A stretch of 56,460 nucleotides of DNA from Bacteroidaceae bacterium (lineage in GTDB: Bacteria; Bacteroidota; Bacteroidia; Bacteroidales; Bacteroidaceae), in NCBI GenBank assembly GCA_030843315.1, contig JAUUPT010000023.1, forward strand, positions 1-56,460, read 5' to 3'. The position numbers and the translations under genes are program-made. The stretch's first letter is position 1, and each line of letters starts with the position of its first letter. Shown here in pieces: positions 17,881-26,826 of the stretch. The notes under the pieces were generated by a model, which worked only from the letters and a program-made list of their open reading frames with translations, was not told the DNA's origin and made no database searches.

Positions 17881-18529
17881 ATAGATTTCTCAATGCCCTA
17901 ATCGCTTCTTCAGGGTCAGGTGCCGAAAAGACAGCATTCCCCGCCACCAATACATCAGCACCGGCTGCTACCAACCGCGCACCGGTCTCCAGGTTTACGC
18001 CGCCATCCACCTCTATCAAGGCTTGCGAACCGGTAACCTTTATCAATTCCCGCAGTTCCTGCACCTTCACAATGGTATGCTCAATGAACTTCTGTCCCCC
18101 GAAACCCGGGTTGACGCTCATCACCAGCACCATATACACATCTTCTATAATATCCCTCAGTAGAGACACAGGCGTTGCCGGATTAATCGTCACCGCCGGT
18201 TGCATCCCCGCCTCACGTATCTGCTGCACCACCCGGTGCAGATGCGGACAAGCCTCGTAATGCACATTCATGACGTGCGCCCCCAAAGCCTTCACCTCCG
18301 GGATGAACTTCTCCGGCTGCACAATCATCAGATGTACATCCAAAGGTTTCTGCGACAACTTTGCCACATACTTCAGTACCGGGAAACCGAAAGAAATATT
18401 CGGGACAAACACACCGTCCATGACGTCGATATGCACCCATTCGGCCTCACTCCGGTTAATCATTTCAATATCCTTTGCCAGATAACCGAAATCGGCAGAC
18501 AAGATAGAGGGAGATATGATTGGTTTCAT
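17879..18529 (-). CDS. rpe: Ribulose-phosphate 3-epimerase
   Basis: 216 residues, a TIM barrel of normal length. It interconverts ribulose-5-phosphate and xylulose-5-phosphate. Family motifs: SILSADFGYLAKDIE, WVHIDVMDGVFVPNISFG (metal-binding His and catalytic Asp), LDVHLMI, MSVNPGFGGQKFIE, and EVDGGVNLET, then phosphate-binding GADVLVAGNAVF. A -7 box TACATTTG on the minus strand (18576-18569) is about 40 nt before the start, so it probably has its own promoter, separate from the metal-efflux cassette upstream. Confidence 0.95.
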   Translation of the reverse strand: MKPIISPSILSADFGYLAKDIEMINRSEAEWVHIDVMDGVFVPNISFGFPVLKYVAKLSQKPLDVHLMIVQPEKFIPEVKALGAHVMNVHYEACPHLHRVVQQIREAGMQPAVTINPATPVSLLRDIIEDVYMVLVMSVNPGFGGQKFIEHTIVKVQELRELIKVTGSQALIEVDGGVNLETGARLVAAGADVLVAGNAVFSAPDPEEAIRALRNL

Positions 18530-18596
18530 AATGCTACATTCTTAAGGGTTATATATCTTAATAACGTACAAATGTAGACAAAAGATTTCAAATCGC

Positions 18597-19361
18597 CTAA
18601 CGTTCTCCTGCAAACCACTCTTTAAACTCTCCTACGCGTGCTTTGCTGACAAGAATCTTCTCGGGCGTAGCCATGCGCAGATTAATGGCAAGCCGGTTAT
18701 TGAACCATAAATCAATATCTTTTATGGCATTTTTTGATATAAGGTATTGCCTGTTGGCACGGAAAAAAGAGACAGGATTCAGACACTCTGCCAGTTCGTC
18801 CAAAGTCTGGGTAAGTACATATTCTTTGCCTTCCATCGTCACTGCCTTCACAATTCCTTCTGCAATATAGAAATAAGAAACCGTATCTACCGCCAAAGGC
18901 ATCAGTTTGTCTCCCTTGACCGGCACCAGAAAATGTGTTTTATAGCTTTCCTCGCGCTTCAACGTCCGTATCAGTCGTAAGAAGTCCGGTTCGTCCGAGT
19001 GTGTTCCGTGCAAGTGTTCCAACTTAGCAAGTGCCGCCCGCACCTCTTCTTCTCCGATAGGCTTCAGCAAATAATCTATACTATTCACCTTGAATGCCCG
19101 CAAAGCATATTCATCGTAAGCCGTAGTGAAGATAATAGGACAAGTAATGTCTGCATGCTCAAAAATTTCAAAAGCTGAGCCATCTGCCAGATGGATATCC
19201 AGGAACACCAGTTGGGGCATAGGCTGGACGGCAAACCAGTCTATCGCATCCGCCACGCTATCCAATATGCCTATTACTTCCATATCGGGAGCAACCTGCT
19301 CCAATACCGCCGTCAGGTTACGGACAGCAGCTTTCTCGTCTTCTATAATCAGAGCCTTCAT
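18597..19361 (-). CDS. LytTR-family response regulator
   Basis: 254 residues. The receiver domain (1 to about 120) has the acidic pair E7/D8, phospho-acceptor D55 (LVFLDIHLAD), and Lys in YLLKPI. A LytTR DNA-binding domain covers about 145-250 (HFLVPVKGDKLMPLAVDTVS, FFRANRQYLISK). It lies 12 nt after the sensor kinase gene, and the two follow the RND efflux genes in one direction, so it probably controls that cassette or its own targets in response to envelope or metal signals. Confidence 0.93.
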   Translation of the reverse strand: MKALIIEDEKAAVRNLTAVLEQVAPDMEVIGILDSVADAIDWFAVQPMPQLVFLDIHLADGSAFEIFEHADITCPIIFTTAYDEYALRAFKVNSIDYLLKPIGEEEVRAALAKLEHLHGTHSDEPDFLRLIRTLKREESYKTHFLVPVKGDKLMPLAVDTVSYFYIAEGIVKAVTMEGKEYVLTQTLDELAECLNPVSFFRANRQYLISKNAIKDIDLWFNNRLAINLRMATPEKILVSKARVGEFKEWFAGER

Positions 19362-19373
19362 AAGATATGAGCT

Positions 19374-20447
19374 TTAAGGTTTAACGAGCGGAACGCAAAC
19401 ACTGAACTTCCCGTTAGCTTCGGTTATCTGTATTTCCTTGCCCAACAGCAGTTCATAACGTTTGGAAAGATTAGCCAGCCCTATCCCCGTGCCTGAAGAA
19501 ACAGTGCGGCGAAGCTGCAAATCATTGTCTATGCAAAGCCGGGTATCCTCTCCTTCGGATGCCGCCACGGTCCTGATTTCAATCGTAAGCGGGTTACGGT
19601 TGCTGATTTCATTGTGCTTGATGGCATTCTCCACCAAAGTCTGGACTGAAAGCGGCGGCAGGCGATAGTCCATCAAATGCTCGTCCACCTCTATCGCAAA
19701 ATGAAGATTGTCTTCATAACGCATCTTCATCAGAAAGATGTAAGCATCTACAAAATCCATTTCCTCTCTCAACGTAACGGTATGTGAGTCATTTTCCTGA
19801 AGCGTGTATCGCAGGACGCGGGAAAGTTCGCGGATATAATCCTGTGCTTTCTCCGGGCTTTCGCGTACCAAAGACTGAAGCGTATTAAGTGAGTTGAACA
19901 ACATGTGCGGATTCAACTGGTTCTTCAATGCCTGATACTGATTCTGGATGTTCTCGGCAAGCAGCTTGCCGTTTTGCAGCAATACCGCCTGTCGTTCGCG
20001 TATCAGATAGCTGATATAGCAAGTTCCCGTAACAATCAGGCTTATGATAAGGTCGCGTATCGGATGGAGATAATGATGCACCATCGCATCAATGGCCGGG
20101 ATATTGAAATTGCGGTGCAGATAGACAAACAGCTCTCCAAGAAGCCTGCTCAACAGCCACGTGAGCATGAATGACAGTGCTACTTTCCACCAGGACATGC
20201 GTATCGCCGGATTATTAAATCCGAACAACAACGTATTCACAATGAAAAGTATCAGGAGCGAAAGGAAAGTATATCCGACTTCAAACAACACATCTACCGG
20301 AGACATACCCGGAAACAACATTTGTTGTTCCAACGCATCCGTCAGCGATACCAGTTCCGGGAAATGTATCAGGAAACCAACGACAAGCGACACAAGCACC
20401 GTCAGTTGGATATACTTCTTGTTTGTTTTTATCATTCGTAAACTCAT
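19374..20447 (-). CDS. LytS/YehU-type sensor histidine kinase
   Basis: 357 residues from ATG 20447, which has AGGGA 7 nt upstream; a TTG at 20462 is an unlikely earlier start. The N-terminal half has four membrane helices with little periplasmic sequence. The cytoplasmic His_kinase domain has the phospho-acceptor His in LNPHMLFNSLNTLQSLV (about residue 181) and an HATPase domain with VENAIKHNE and GTGIGLANLSKRYELL. It pairs with the LytTR regulator 12 nt downstream. It starts 32 nt after the stop of the short efflux adaptor. Confidence 0.9.
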   Translation of the reverse strand: MSLRMIKTNKKYIQLTVLVSLVVGFLIHFPELVSLTDALEQQMLFPGMSPVDVLFEVGYTFLSLLILFIVNTLLFGFNNPAIRMSWWKVALSFMLTWLLSRLLGELFVYLHRNFNIPAIDAMVHHYLHPIRDLIISLIVTGTCYISYLIRERQAVLLQNGKLLAENIQNQYQALKNQLNPHMLFNSLNTLQSLVRESPEKAQDYIRELSRVLRYTLQENDSHTVTLREEMDFVDAYIFLMKMRYEDNLHFAIEVDEHLMDYRLPPLSVQTLVENAIKHNEISNRNPLTIEIRTVAASEGEDTRLCIDNDLQLRRTVSSGTGIGLANLSKRYELLLGKEIQITEANGKFSVCVPLVKP

Positions 20448-20479
20448 TCGTATTCCCTGCAAAGATAATAATTCTTACT

Positions 20480-21379
20480 TTATTCCTTTTCCATTCTGGC
20501 AGATACATACATGCCGGGGCGGAATAAGGGACTTGCATCCGCCACTTTTGCATACAGTTCGATAGAACGGTTGGCATCATCTACCTGCTGCCCGATGGAC
20601 ACCAAAGTGGCATGGAAAGTAACTTTCCCCAAACCATTGACACGGAACTGTACACGGCTGCCGACAGTCATACCTGCCAAATCCTTTTCATAAGCTGTAA
20701 GGCGTACCATCGTCTGACTTTTGTCGATGAGGTCGCAAAGCGGTTCTCCTACGTTCAGGTATTTTCCCAGATTAGCCTGCACATTGCTGATGTATCCGTT
20801 AATAGGGGCTTTTACTTCTATGTATGGATGGATGCCGGTCGCATTCAGAGTTTCCGGTTCAACGCCCAACAGACGAAGCCGGGCTGCGGCAGCCTGCAAG
20901 CGGCTCTTCATGGAAAGATAATCGGCTTTACTCTGTTGCAGCTTCTTCTGTGATGCCGCTTCTTCACGTGACAGGTTCTGTTGACGTTGATATTCCGCTT
21001 CCAGATACTCCAACTGCGCACGGCTGTCCAGGTAGGCTTGTTGCAGGTCAATAAAATCGGGATTCTCCAAGACACCCAATAAGGTGCCTTTACGGACGTA
21101 GGTACCCGGCAATAAGGAGAGATCTTTCACAATCCCGCCCATGCTGAGCGTTACGGTAGCAAAGTTCTGGGGTGGAATCACCAGCACACCATTGAAAGAA
21201 GCCGGGTTGGCAATGGCTGTTGCCGAGGTCACGCCATCTACCTGCATTGTATCGGGAAGGGCAGATGCTATAGCCGTTGTATCGGAAGACGGATATTCGG
21301 CTTTATTTTCAGTTTGCTTATTCGAGGAATTGCAGGATGCTAACAGCAAAACTGCAATGGGGTAAATTATCTTTTTCAT
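20480..21379 (-). CDS. RND efflux periplasmic adaptor (membrane-fusion protein), shorter than usual
   Basis: 299 residues. Lipoprotein signal with lipobox LASC (Cys16). Features in order: barrel-sandwich half (VTLSMGGIVKDLSLLPGTYV), a coiled-coil hairpin rich in Gln/Glu/Leu (about 120-175), the second lipoyl half (APINGYISNVQANLGKYLNV), and a beta-barrel domain ending PLFRPGMYVSARMEKE. CusB/CzcB adaptors usually continue for another 60-100 residues with a membrane-proximal domain; here the stop comes directly after the barrel and the kinase gene begins 32 nt on. This suggests a 3' deletion or a minimal adaptor. It starts 14 nt after the RND gene. Confidence 0.85.
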   Translation of the reverse strand: MKKIIYPIAVLLLASCNSSNKQTENKAEYPSSDTTAIASALPDTMQVDGVTSATAIANPASFNGVLVIPPQNFATVTLSMGGIVKDLSLLPGTYVRKGTLLGVLENPDFIDLQQAYLDSRAQLEYLEAEYQRQQNLSREEAASQKKLQQSKADYLSMKSRLQAAAARLRLLGVEPETLNATGIHPYIEVKAPINGYISNVQANLGKYLNVGEPLCDLIDKSQTMVRLTAYEKDLAGMTVGSRVQFRVNGLGKVTFHATLVSIGQQVDDANRSIELYAKVADASPLFRPGMYVSARMEKE

Positions 21380-21393
21380 ATCCTAAACAGGTA

Positions 21394-24300
21394 TTATTGG
21401 TGGTACAATTCATATTCCAAGGCAGCCACATTGTATTGGTAAACTGCTTCGATATATCCTTTCTTTATCTCGCGGGCGGCATTCATGCTTTGCACATACT
21501 CGGTGATGTCCGTTTCGCTCTCCCTGAATTGCAGGTCGGCAGTCTTTATCAGATTGTCGGCCTCAGCAAGGGCGGTTGTTGTATAGAAGCGAATGCTTTC
21601 GCCATAGCGGCGGATGCTGGCACGAAGTTCCGCCACCCGGTTGTTGAGTTCACGTACATTGGCGTCAGCCTGGGTTTGGGCTATATTGCGTTCAAACTTG
21701 GCTTGCCGCACTTTACTGCGTTGCGGCAGGAACCAGATAGGGAACGATACGCCTACCATCCAGGAGTCCAGTCCCTTCTCCGGTAGGATATTCTGGCGGA
21801 CATAACCCAAGGAAAGTTCCGGGAAGAAGCGGCTGCGTTCAATATTCAGCATCGCTTGCTTCTCACTGACCTGGCTTTGGAAGTATTTCAGATGAGCAGA
21901 AGAAAGTGCTAAAGTATCTGCGCTGACCGGATAGAGTTGTATCGACGTTTCGTCCGGCATAACAGGGTACTCCGTATAGCATATCCATTGCAGGCGGGAA
22001 GCAGCAAGTTTCAATTCTTCTTCCGCCTGAAACAGTTTATTGCGCATATCTGCGGCAATGGTGGAAGTCATGCTTTTCTCCAAAAGAGTAATCTCTCCTT
22101 GCTGGTAGCGTAGCTCACCGGCCTTCTGTACACGGTCTGCCCAACTACTCTGTTCCTTATACATTTCCCGGAGGTTCCAGGCATACAAGTAGTAGGTCCA
22201 GGCACGTTTCACTTCGGCTTTCACTTCTTTCTCAACCATCTGTTTATAGTAAGTACCGGTGACAACCTGTTTGTTGACAAGTGCATTCTTGTAGAATGGA
22301 GTCAGGAGGGAACCGATAGGCTGGGTCACTGCCATTTCCTTGTCTTTGCGCTCCGTACCGTTAAGCTGTCCCCAGGAATAGGAAAACTCGGTAGAAGACA
22401 ATTCGACCACTTCGCCACGAGTGGCGCGGACACGCTTGATATCTGTCTCAGCCATCCGCAACCGCGGATTGTTCTTTAGAGCCATCCCGATGGCTTGTTC
22501 CAGGTTGATGGTTTGGGGTGCTTCCTGGGCATCGGCATGCATAGGCAGCCCCATCAATAACAAGAAGAAACCAAGACCGAACCATTTCATTATTTTATTA
22601 TGTCGCAACATTACGGTAGAATTTACAATGTGATAGAATACAGGGATTATTAATAGCGTCAGCACGGTAGAGACAATCAACCCACCGATTACAACCGTTG
22701 CCAACGGACGCTGAACCTCTGCTCCTGCAGAAGTGGCGATAGCCATCGGAACAAAGCCTAACGAAGCAACCAATCCGGTCAGGAATACCGGTCGGAGCAG
22801 GTGAGGACAACTTTCACGGATAATGCGTGAAGTACCCATTGGATATTTGGTGCTTGCACGGCTATCGTTAAAGTGGTTAATCATCAGGATACCATTGAGC
22901 ACTGCCACACCGAACAAAGCAATAAAACCCACACCCGCCGAGATACTGAAAGGAAGTCCGCGCAACCACAATGCCAGGATTCCTCCGATAAGAGACAAAG
23001 GCACCGTGCTGAATACCACTAAAGTATAAGTGACCGATTTAAAGGCAAAGAAGAGCAACAGCAGAATCAACAACAATGCTACGGGGACAACAATCAGCAA
23101 AGTATCGATGGCATTCTGCAAATTCTCGAACTGTCCGCCATACGAGAAGTAATAACCCGGCTTCAGTTTGATATTCTTCTCCAATGTGTTTTGGATTTCA
23201 CCTACTACCTGCTGTATATCCGCATTGCGCACATTCACTCCGATAACAATACGACGCTTGGTAGCATCCCGGTTTATCTGTAACGGGCCGCTTATCAAAT
23301 CAATCGTAGCCACCTCGCTGACCGGAATCTGTACGCCCTCCGTAGTACGGACAAACAGTTTGTCAAGATTCAAATCCTTTACCTTATCATAATCCAGGCG
23401 GAGCACCAGGTCAAAGCGGCGCTCATTCTCAAAGACTACACCGGCGGCTTCACCGGCATAAGCCGTGCGGACAATCGTATTGAGTTCTTCGATATTAATT
23501 CCGTAGCGGGCTATCTTGGCACGGTTATACTGTACCACCAGTTGGGGCAATCCCATAGCTTGCTCCACAATGACGTCGGAAGCACCGGGAATCTTTTCCA
23601 CATATCCCGCCACCTCTTTAGCCTTAGAGTATAATTCTTCCATGTCTTCCCCGTACAGTTTGATGGCAATATCGGCTTTAGCACCAGTCATCAGTTCATT
23701 AAAACGGAGTTGGATAGGCTGGGAGAAATTGAACTCGGCACGCTCGGCAAGAGGTTCCAGGGCATTCTTCATTTTTTCTACCATCTCAGCACGACTGGAA
23801 GCGCTGGTCCATTCCTTAAACGGTTTCATAATAATCATTACATCGGCATCTTCAACCGCCATCGGGTCGGTAGGTACCTCAGCCGTACCAATCTTTGCCA
23901 CCACGTGCTTGATCTCCGGGAATTCATCTTTCAATGTCTTTTCCGCCAGTCGGGAAACCTCAATGCTCTCCGTAAGCGAACTTCCCGCAGGAAGCGTCAA
24001 TTGCATTGCAAAATCCCCTTCGTCCAACGTTGGAATAAACTCTGCACCCAGTTTGGTAAATAAGAACAAGCTGAAAGCCAGTGCCAGGAAAGCAGCGGTA
24101 ACAGTGATGCGCACACGATGCAAGCACCAGTTCAATGCCCGATGATATCCTACATTCAACTTATCAAAGAAGTGATCGGCAAATACCTTCTTATCCTTTA
24201 TAGTGCGCTTCAAGAAAAGGGAAGCCATCATCGGAACATAGGTAAGAGATAACAGCAAAGCACCGATAATACAGAAGACCAACGTCTTTGCCATCGGTGT

Positions 24301-25722
24301 GAAGTACTTGCCTTCAATACCCGTCAAAGTTAATATCGGGAAAAATACAATCAGGATAATAAAGACCGCAAAAGTGGCGGAACGCACCACATTACCGGCT
24401 CCTTTCTCTACCTCCGTATTCATCTCCTCGTGCGTCAACGTACGGCCACGGAACTGACGACCATAAACGTGTGCCAGGATTCCTTCCAGAATAACAATAG
24501 AACCATCTACCACAATACCGAAGTCGATGGCGCCCAAACTCATCAAATTGGCAGAAACCCCGAAAATACGCATCAGGATAAAAGCAAAAAGCATGGCCAA
24601 AGGAATGACGGAAGCTACAATAAGCCCGGCACGCACATTGCCTAAGAAAACAATAAGAACAAGGAAAACAATCACCGCACCCTCTATCAAATTGCGGACT
24701 ACGGTAGAAATATTACGGCTTACCAGTTCCGAACGATTCAGATAAGGTTCAATGCTGATACCTTCGGGAAGCATCTTCTGTACTTTCTCAACGCGCTTCT
24801 CGAGTTCTGTCGTCACCACATTGGCATTCGCACCTTTCAGCATCATGGCAATGCCACCCACACACTCACCTTCACCATCCATCGTCATGGCACCGAAACG
24901 CTTGGCACTGCCGAAGCGGACAATAGCTACATCATTCACATGAATAGGAATACCGTTACGATTGGTCACCACGATACGTTCGATGTCTTTCAGGCTGTTT
25001 ATCATGCCCTCGGAACGGATATAGTAAGCGCGGTTCACCTTTTCTATATAGCTGCCACCGGTATTCTGGTTATTACGGTTCAAAGCTTCGAATACCTCAC
25101 CGATAGTAATATTAAGGGAATACAATGCATCAGGGTCTACTGCTACCTCATACTGTTTCAGATATCCGCCGAAGCTGTTAATCTCCACGATACCGGGAAT
25201 ACCGGACAGTTGCCGCTTTACAATCCAGTCCTGGATGGTACGCAGTTCCATGGCATCATATTTATCTTCATATCCCGGAGCTACGGTCAACGTATATTGG
25301 TAGATTTCTCCCAGCCCGGTAGTAACGGGCATCAATTCAGGAGTCCCCAACTCTGTCGGGATCTCACCTGCCACCGTTTGTATCTGCTCATTAATGAGCT
25401 GGCGTGCCTGCAAGGTGGGGACGCTTTCTTTGAAAACAACCGTAACCAAAGACAGACCGAAACGGCTGACCGAACGGATTTCTTCTACATTCATAATGTT
25501 GCTCATGGCAACCTCAATGGGGAAGGTTATCAACTGTTCCACCTCTTGCGGTGCCAAAGTGGGCGAAACTGTTACAATCTGTACCTGATTATTCGTAATA
25601 TCCGGAACTGCATCTATCGGCAATGTGAGCATTGCATAGACACCTCCGATAAGAAGAAAGAGTGTCGTCAATCCAACGAACAACTTCTTTCTGACAGAGA
25701 AACGTACTATTGCATTAAACAT
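21394..25722 (-). CDS. Heavy-metal RND efflux pump (CusA/CzcA) fused to a TolC-family outer-membrane channel
   Basis: 1442 residues. Residues 1 to about 1040 form a complete heavy-metal RND transporter: N-terminal helix, porter domains, and helix bundles with IDFGIVVDGSIVILEG, the form seen in divalent-cation (Zn/Co/Cd/Ni) pumps rather than the Met-rich Cu/Ag type. From Met1045 a second unit begins with a signal-peptide-like segment (MKWFGLGFFLLLMGLPMHA, then DAQE) and runs about 398 residues as an outer-membrane efflux protein (NLEQAIGMALKNNPRLRMAE, long helices). The fusion is known in Bacteroidetes. The embedded signal suggests cleavage to release the channel part. A -7 box TACTTTTG (minus 25755-25748) is 26 nt upstream. 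Confidence 0.93.
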   Translation of the reverse strand: MFNAIVRFSVRKKLFVGLTTLFLLIGGVYAMLTLPIDAVPDITNNQVQIVTVSPTLAPQEVEQLITFPIEVAMSNIMNVEEIRSVSRFGLSLVTVVFKESVPTLQARQLINEQIQTVAGEIPTELGTPELMPVTTGLGEIYQYTLTVAPGYEDKYDAMELRTIQDWIVKRQLSGIPGIVEINSFGGYLKQYEVAVDPDALYSLNITIGEVFEALNRNNQNTGGSYIEKVNRAYYIRSEGMINSLKDIERIVVTNRNGIPIHVNDVAIVRFGSAKRFGAMTMDGEGECVGGIAMMLKGANANVVTTELEKRVEKVQKMLPEGISIEPYLNRSELVSRNISTVVRNLIEGAVIVFLVLIVFLGNVRAGLIVASVIPLAMLFAFILMRIFGVSANLMSLGAIDFGIVVDGSIVILEGILAHVYGRQFRGRTLTHEEMNTEVEKGAGNVVRSATFAVFIILIVFFPILTLTGIEGKYFTPMAKTLVFCIIGALLLSLTYVPMMASLFLKRTIKDKKVFADHFFDKLNVGYHRALNWCLHRVRITVTAAFLALAFSLFLFTKLGAEFIPTLDEGDFAMQLTLPAGSSLTESIEVSRLAEKTLKDEFPEIKHVVAKIGTAEVPTDPMAVEDADVMIIMKPFKEWTSASSRAEMVEKMKNALEPLAERAEFNFSQPIQLRFNELMTGAKADIAIKLYGEDMEELYSKAKEVAGYVEKIPGASDVIVEQAMGLPQLVVQYNRAKIARYGINIEELNTIVRTAYAGEAAGVVFENERRFDLVLRLDYDKVKDLNLDKLFVRTTEGVQIPVSEVATIDLISGPLQINRDATKRRIVIGVNVRNADIQQVVGEIQNTLEKNIKLKPGYYFSYGGQFENLQNAIDTLLIVVPVALLLILLLLFFAFKSVTYTLVVFSTVPLSLIGGILALWLRGLPFSISAGVGFIALFGVAVLNGILMINHFNDSRASTKYPMGTSRIIRESCPHLLRPVFLTGLVASLGFVPMAIATSAGAEVQRPLATVVIGGLIVSTVLTLLIIPVFYHIVNSTVMLRHNKIMKWFGLGFFLLLMGLPMHADAQEAPQTINLEQAIGMALKNNPRLRMAETDIKRVRATRGEVVELSSTEFSYSWGQLNGTERKDKEMAVTQPIGSLLTPFYKNALVNKQVVTGTYYKQMVEKEVKAEVKRAWTYYLYAWNLREMYKEQSSWADRVQKAGELRYQQGEITLLEKSMTSTIAADMRNKLFQAEEELKLAASRLQWICYTEYPVMPDETSIQLYPVSADTLALSSAHLKYFQSQVSEKQAMLNIERSRFFPELSLGYVRQNILPEKGLDSWMVGVSFPIWFLPQRSKVRQAKFERNIAQTQADANVRELNNRVAELRASIRRYGESIRFYTTTALAEADNLIKTADLQFRESETDITEYVQSMNAAREIKKGYIEAVYQYNVAALEYELYHQ

Positions 25723-25747
25723 TTTTATCGGGTTTTAAATGATAATG

Positions 25748-25780
25748 CAAAAGTAGCTCCGCAAGCAATTACTTGCGGAG
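25748..25780 (-). promoter_or_regulatory. Palindrome and -7 box between fmt and the efflux cassette
   Basis: CTCCGCAAG at 25757-25765 and CTTGCGGAG at 25772-25780 make a perfect 9-bp inverted repeat with a 6-nt loop. On the minus strand it is followed at once by TACTTTTG, a TAnnTTTG match (25755-25748). It can be read as the fmt terminator, with a weak T run, or as an operator in the spacer of the efflux promoter, the position used by MerR-type regulators. Confidence 0.5.
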
Positions 25781-25844
25781 AAAAGTAAGTGAAGTGGAAA
25801 GATTCGCAGTTGAAATGACCGGAAACGTAAGTGAACGATATACT

Positions 25845-26813
25845 TTACTGTACCTTCACTTCTTCGGTCAGGTGCAAGCCACGCAGCAACTCGTCTATTT
25901 TCAGTCTTTTCTTGCCGGGAAGTTGCAAGGAACGCACCCCGATAAAGCCATCTGCTGCGGCAATGCGGAAATAAGTTTTACTATCAGTCAAGACGCTACC
26001 CGGTTCCATCTGATGGGATTGGGGCAGTTTCTCCGTTTCAAATATCTTCATGACAACCGTTGTTCCGTCAGGCTGTATAAGTTCTGTCCATGCAGCCGGA
26101 TAGGGAGACAGCCCGCGTACGAAGTCATAAATGCGCTTCACCGGTTGATTCCAATCGATACGACAAGTCTCTTTGAAGATTTTCGGTGCCGGGCGCAATT
26201 CACCGGGGGCTGCAATCTCTTCCTGGGGGATGCTCTTAACCGTGCCATCAAGAATAGCATCTACGGTTTCTACAACCAAACGACCACCAAGCATCATCAG
26301 CTTGTCATGCACCACGCCCACGTCATCCGTATCGGCAATGGGCACACGTACTTGCTGGATAATCTCGCCTGTATCTATCTCGTGTTTCAGGAAGAAGGTC
26401 GTGATACCTGTCTCCGTATCGCCATTGATTACCGCCCAGTTAATAGGAGCAGCACCACGATATTGGGGCAGCAAAGAAGCATGCAGGTTGAATGTGCCCA
26501 GGCGGGGCATATTCCATACCACTTCCGGCAACATACGGAATGCTACGACTATCTGCAAATCGGCCTTCCAGGCACGCAGCGCCTCTACAAACTCCTCATT
26601 CTTCAACTTCTCCGGTTGAAGAAGCGGAAGATTATGATCCAACGCATACTGCTTCACCGGAGAGAACTGGAGTTTATGTCCCCGTCCGGCGGGCTTATCG
26701 GGCATCGTAATAACGCCCACCACATTATAACCACCTTCTACCAAACAACGCAGAGCCTCCACAGCAAAGTCGGGAGTGCCCATATATACAATTCTCAAAT
26801 CTTCTTTCTTCAT
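25845..26813 (-). CDS. fmt: Methionyl-tRNA formyltransferase
   Basis: 323 residues from ATG 26813 (MKKEDLRIVYMGTPDFAVEA); an in-frame extension to 26915 overlaps the ClC gene and lacks homology. It formylates initiator Met-tRNA using 10-formyl-tetrahydrofolate. The catalytic domain has the family motif HASLLPQYRGAAPINWAV, with the conserved Asn-His pair, and GDTETGITTFFL with the catalytic Asp region. The C-terminal tRNA-binding domain is present. It starts 13 nt after the ClC stop, so tsaC-ClC-fmt form an operon. Confidence 0.95.
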   Translation of the reverse strand: MKKEDLRIVYMGTPDFAVEALRCLVEGGYNVVGVITMPDKPAGRGHKLQFSPVKQYALDHNLPLLQPEKLKNEEFVEALRAWKADLQIVVAFRMLPEVVWNMPRLGTFNLHASLLPQYRGAAPINWAVINGDTETGITTFFLKHEIDTGEIIQQVRVPIADTDDVGVVHDKLMMLGGRLVVETVDAILDGTVKSIPQEEIAAPGELRPAPKIFKETCRIDWNQPVKRIYDFVRGLSPYPAAWTELIQPDGTTVVMKIFETEKLPQSHQMEPGSVLTDSKTYFRIAAADGFIGVRSLQLPGKKRLKIDELLRGLHLTEEVKVQ

Positions 26814-26826
26814 ATCAGCACATTCT

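Noticed and set aside
20281..20580. Frameshifted continuation of the short efflux adaptor
   Set aside because: The overlapping minus-strand frame has no adaptor-like sequence after the adaptor stop, so a simple frameshift does not explain the short protein.
18597..25722. Metal-efflux cassette as a mobile element
   Set aside because: No integrase, transposase, direct repeats or att-like ends were seen at its borders.
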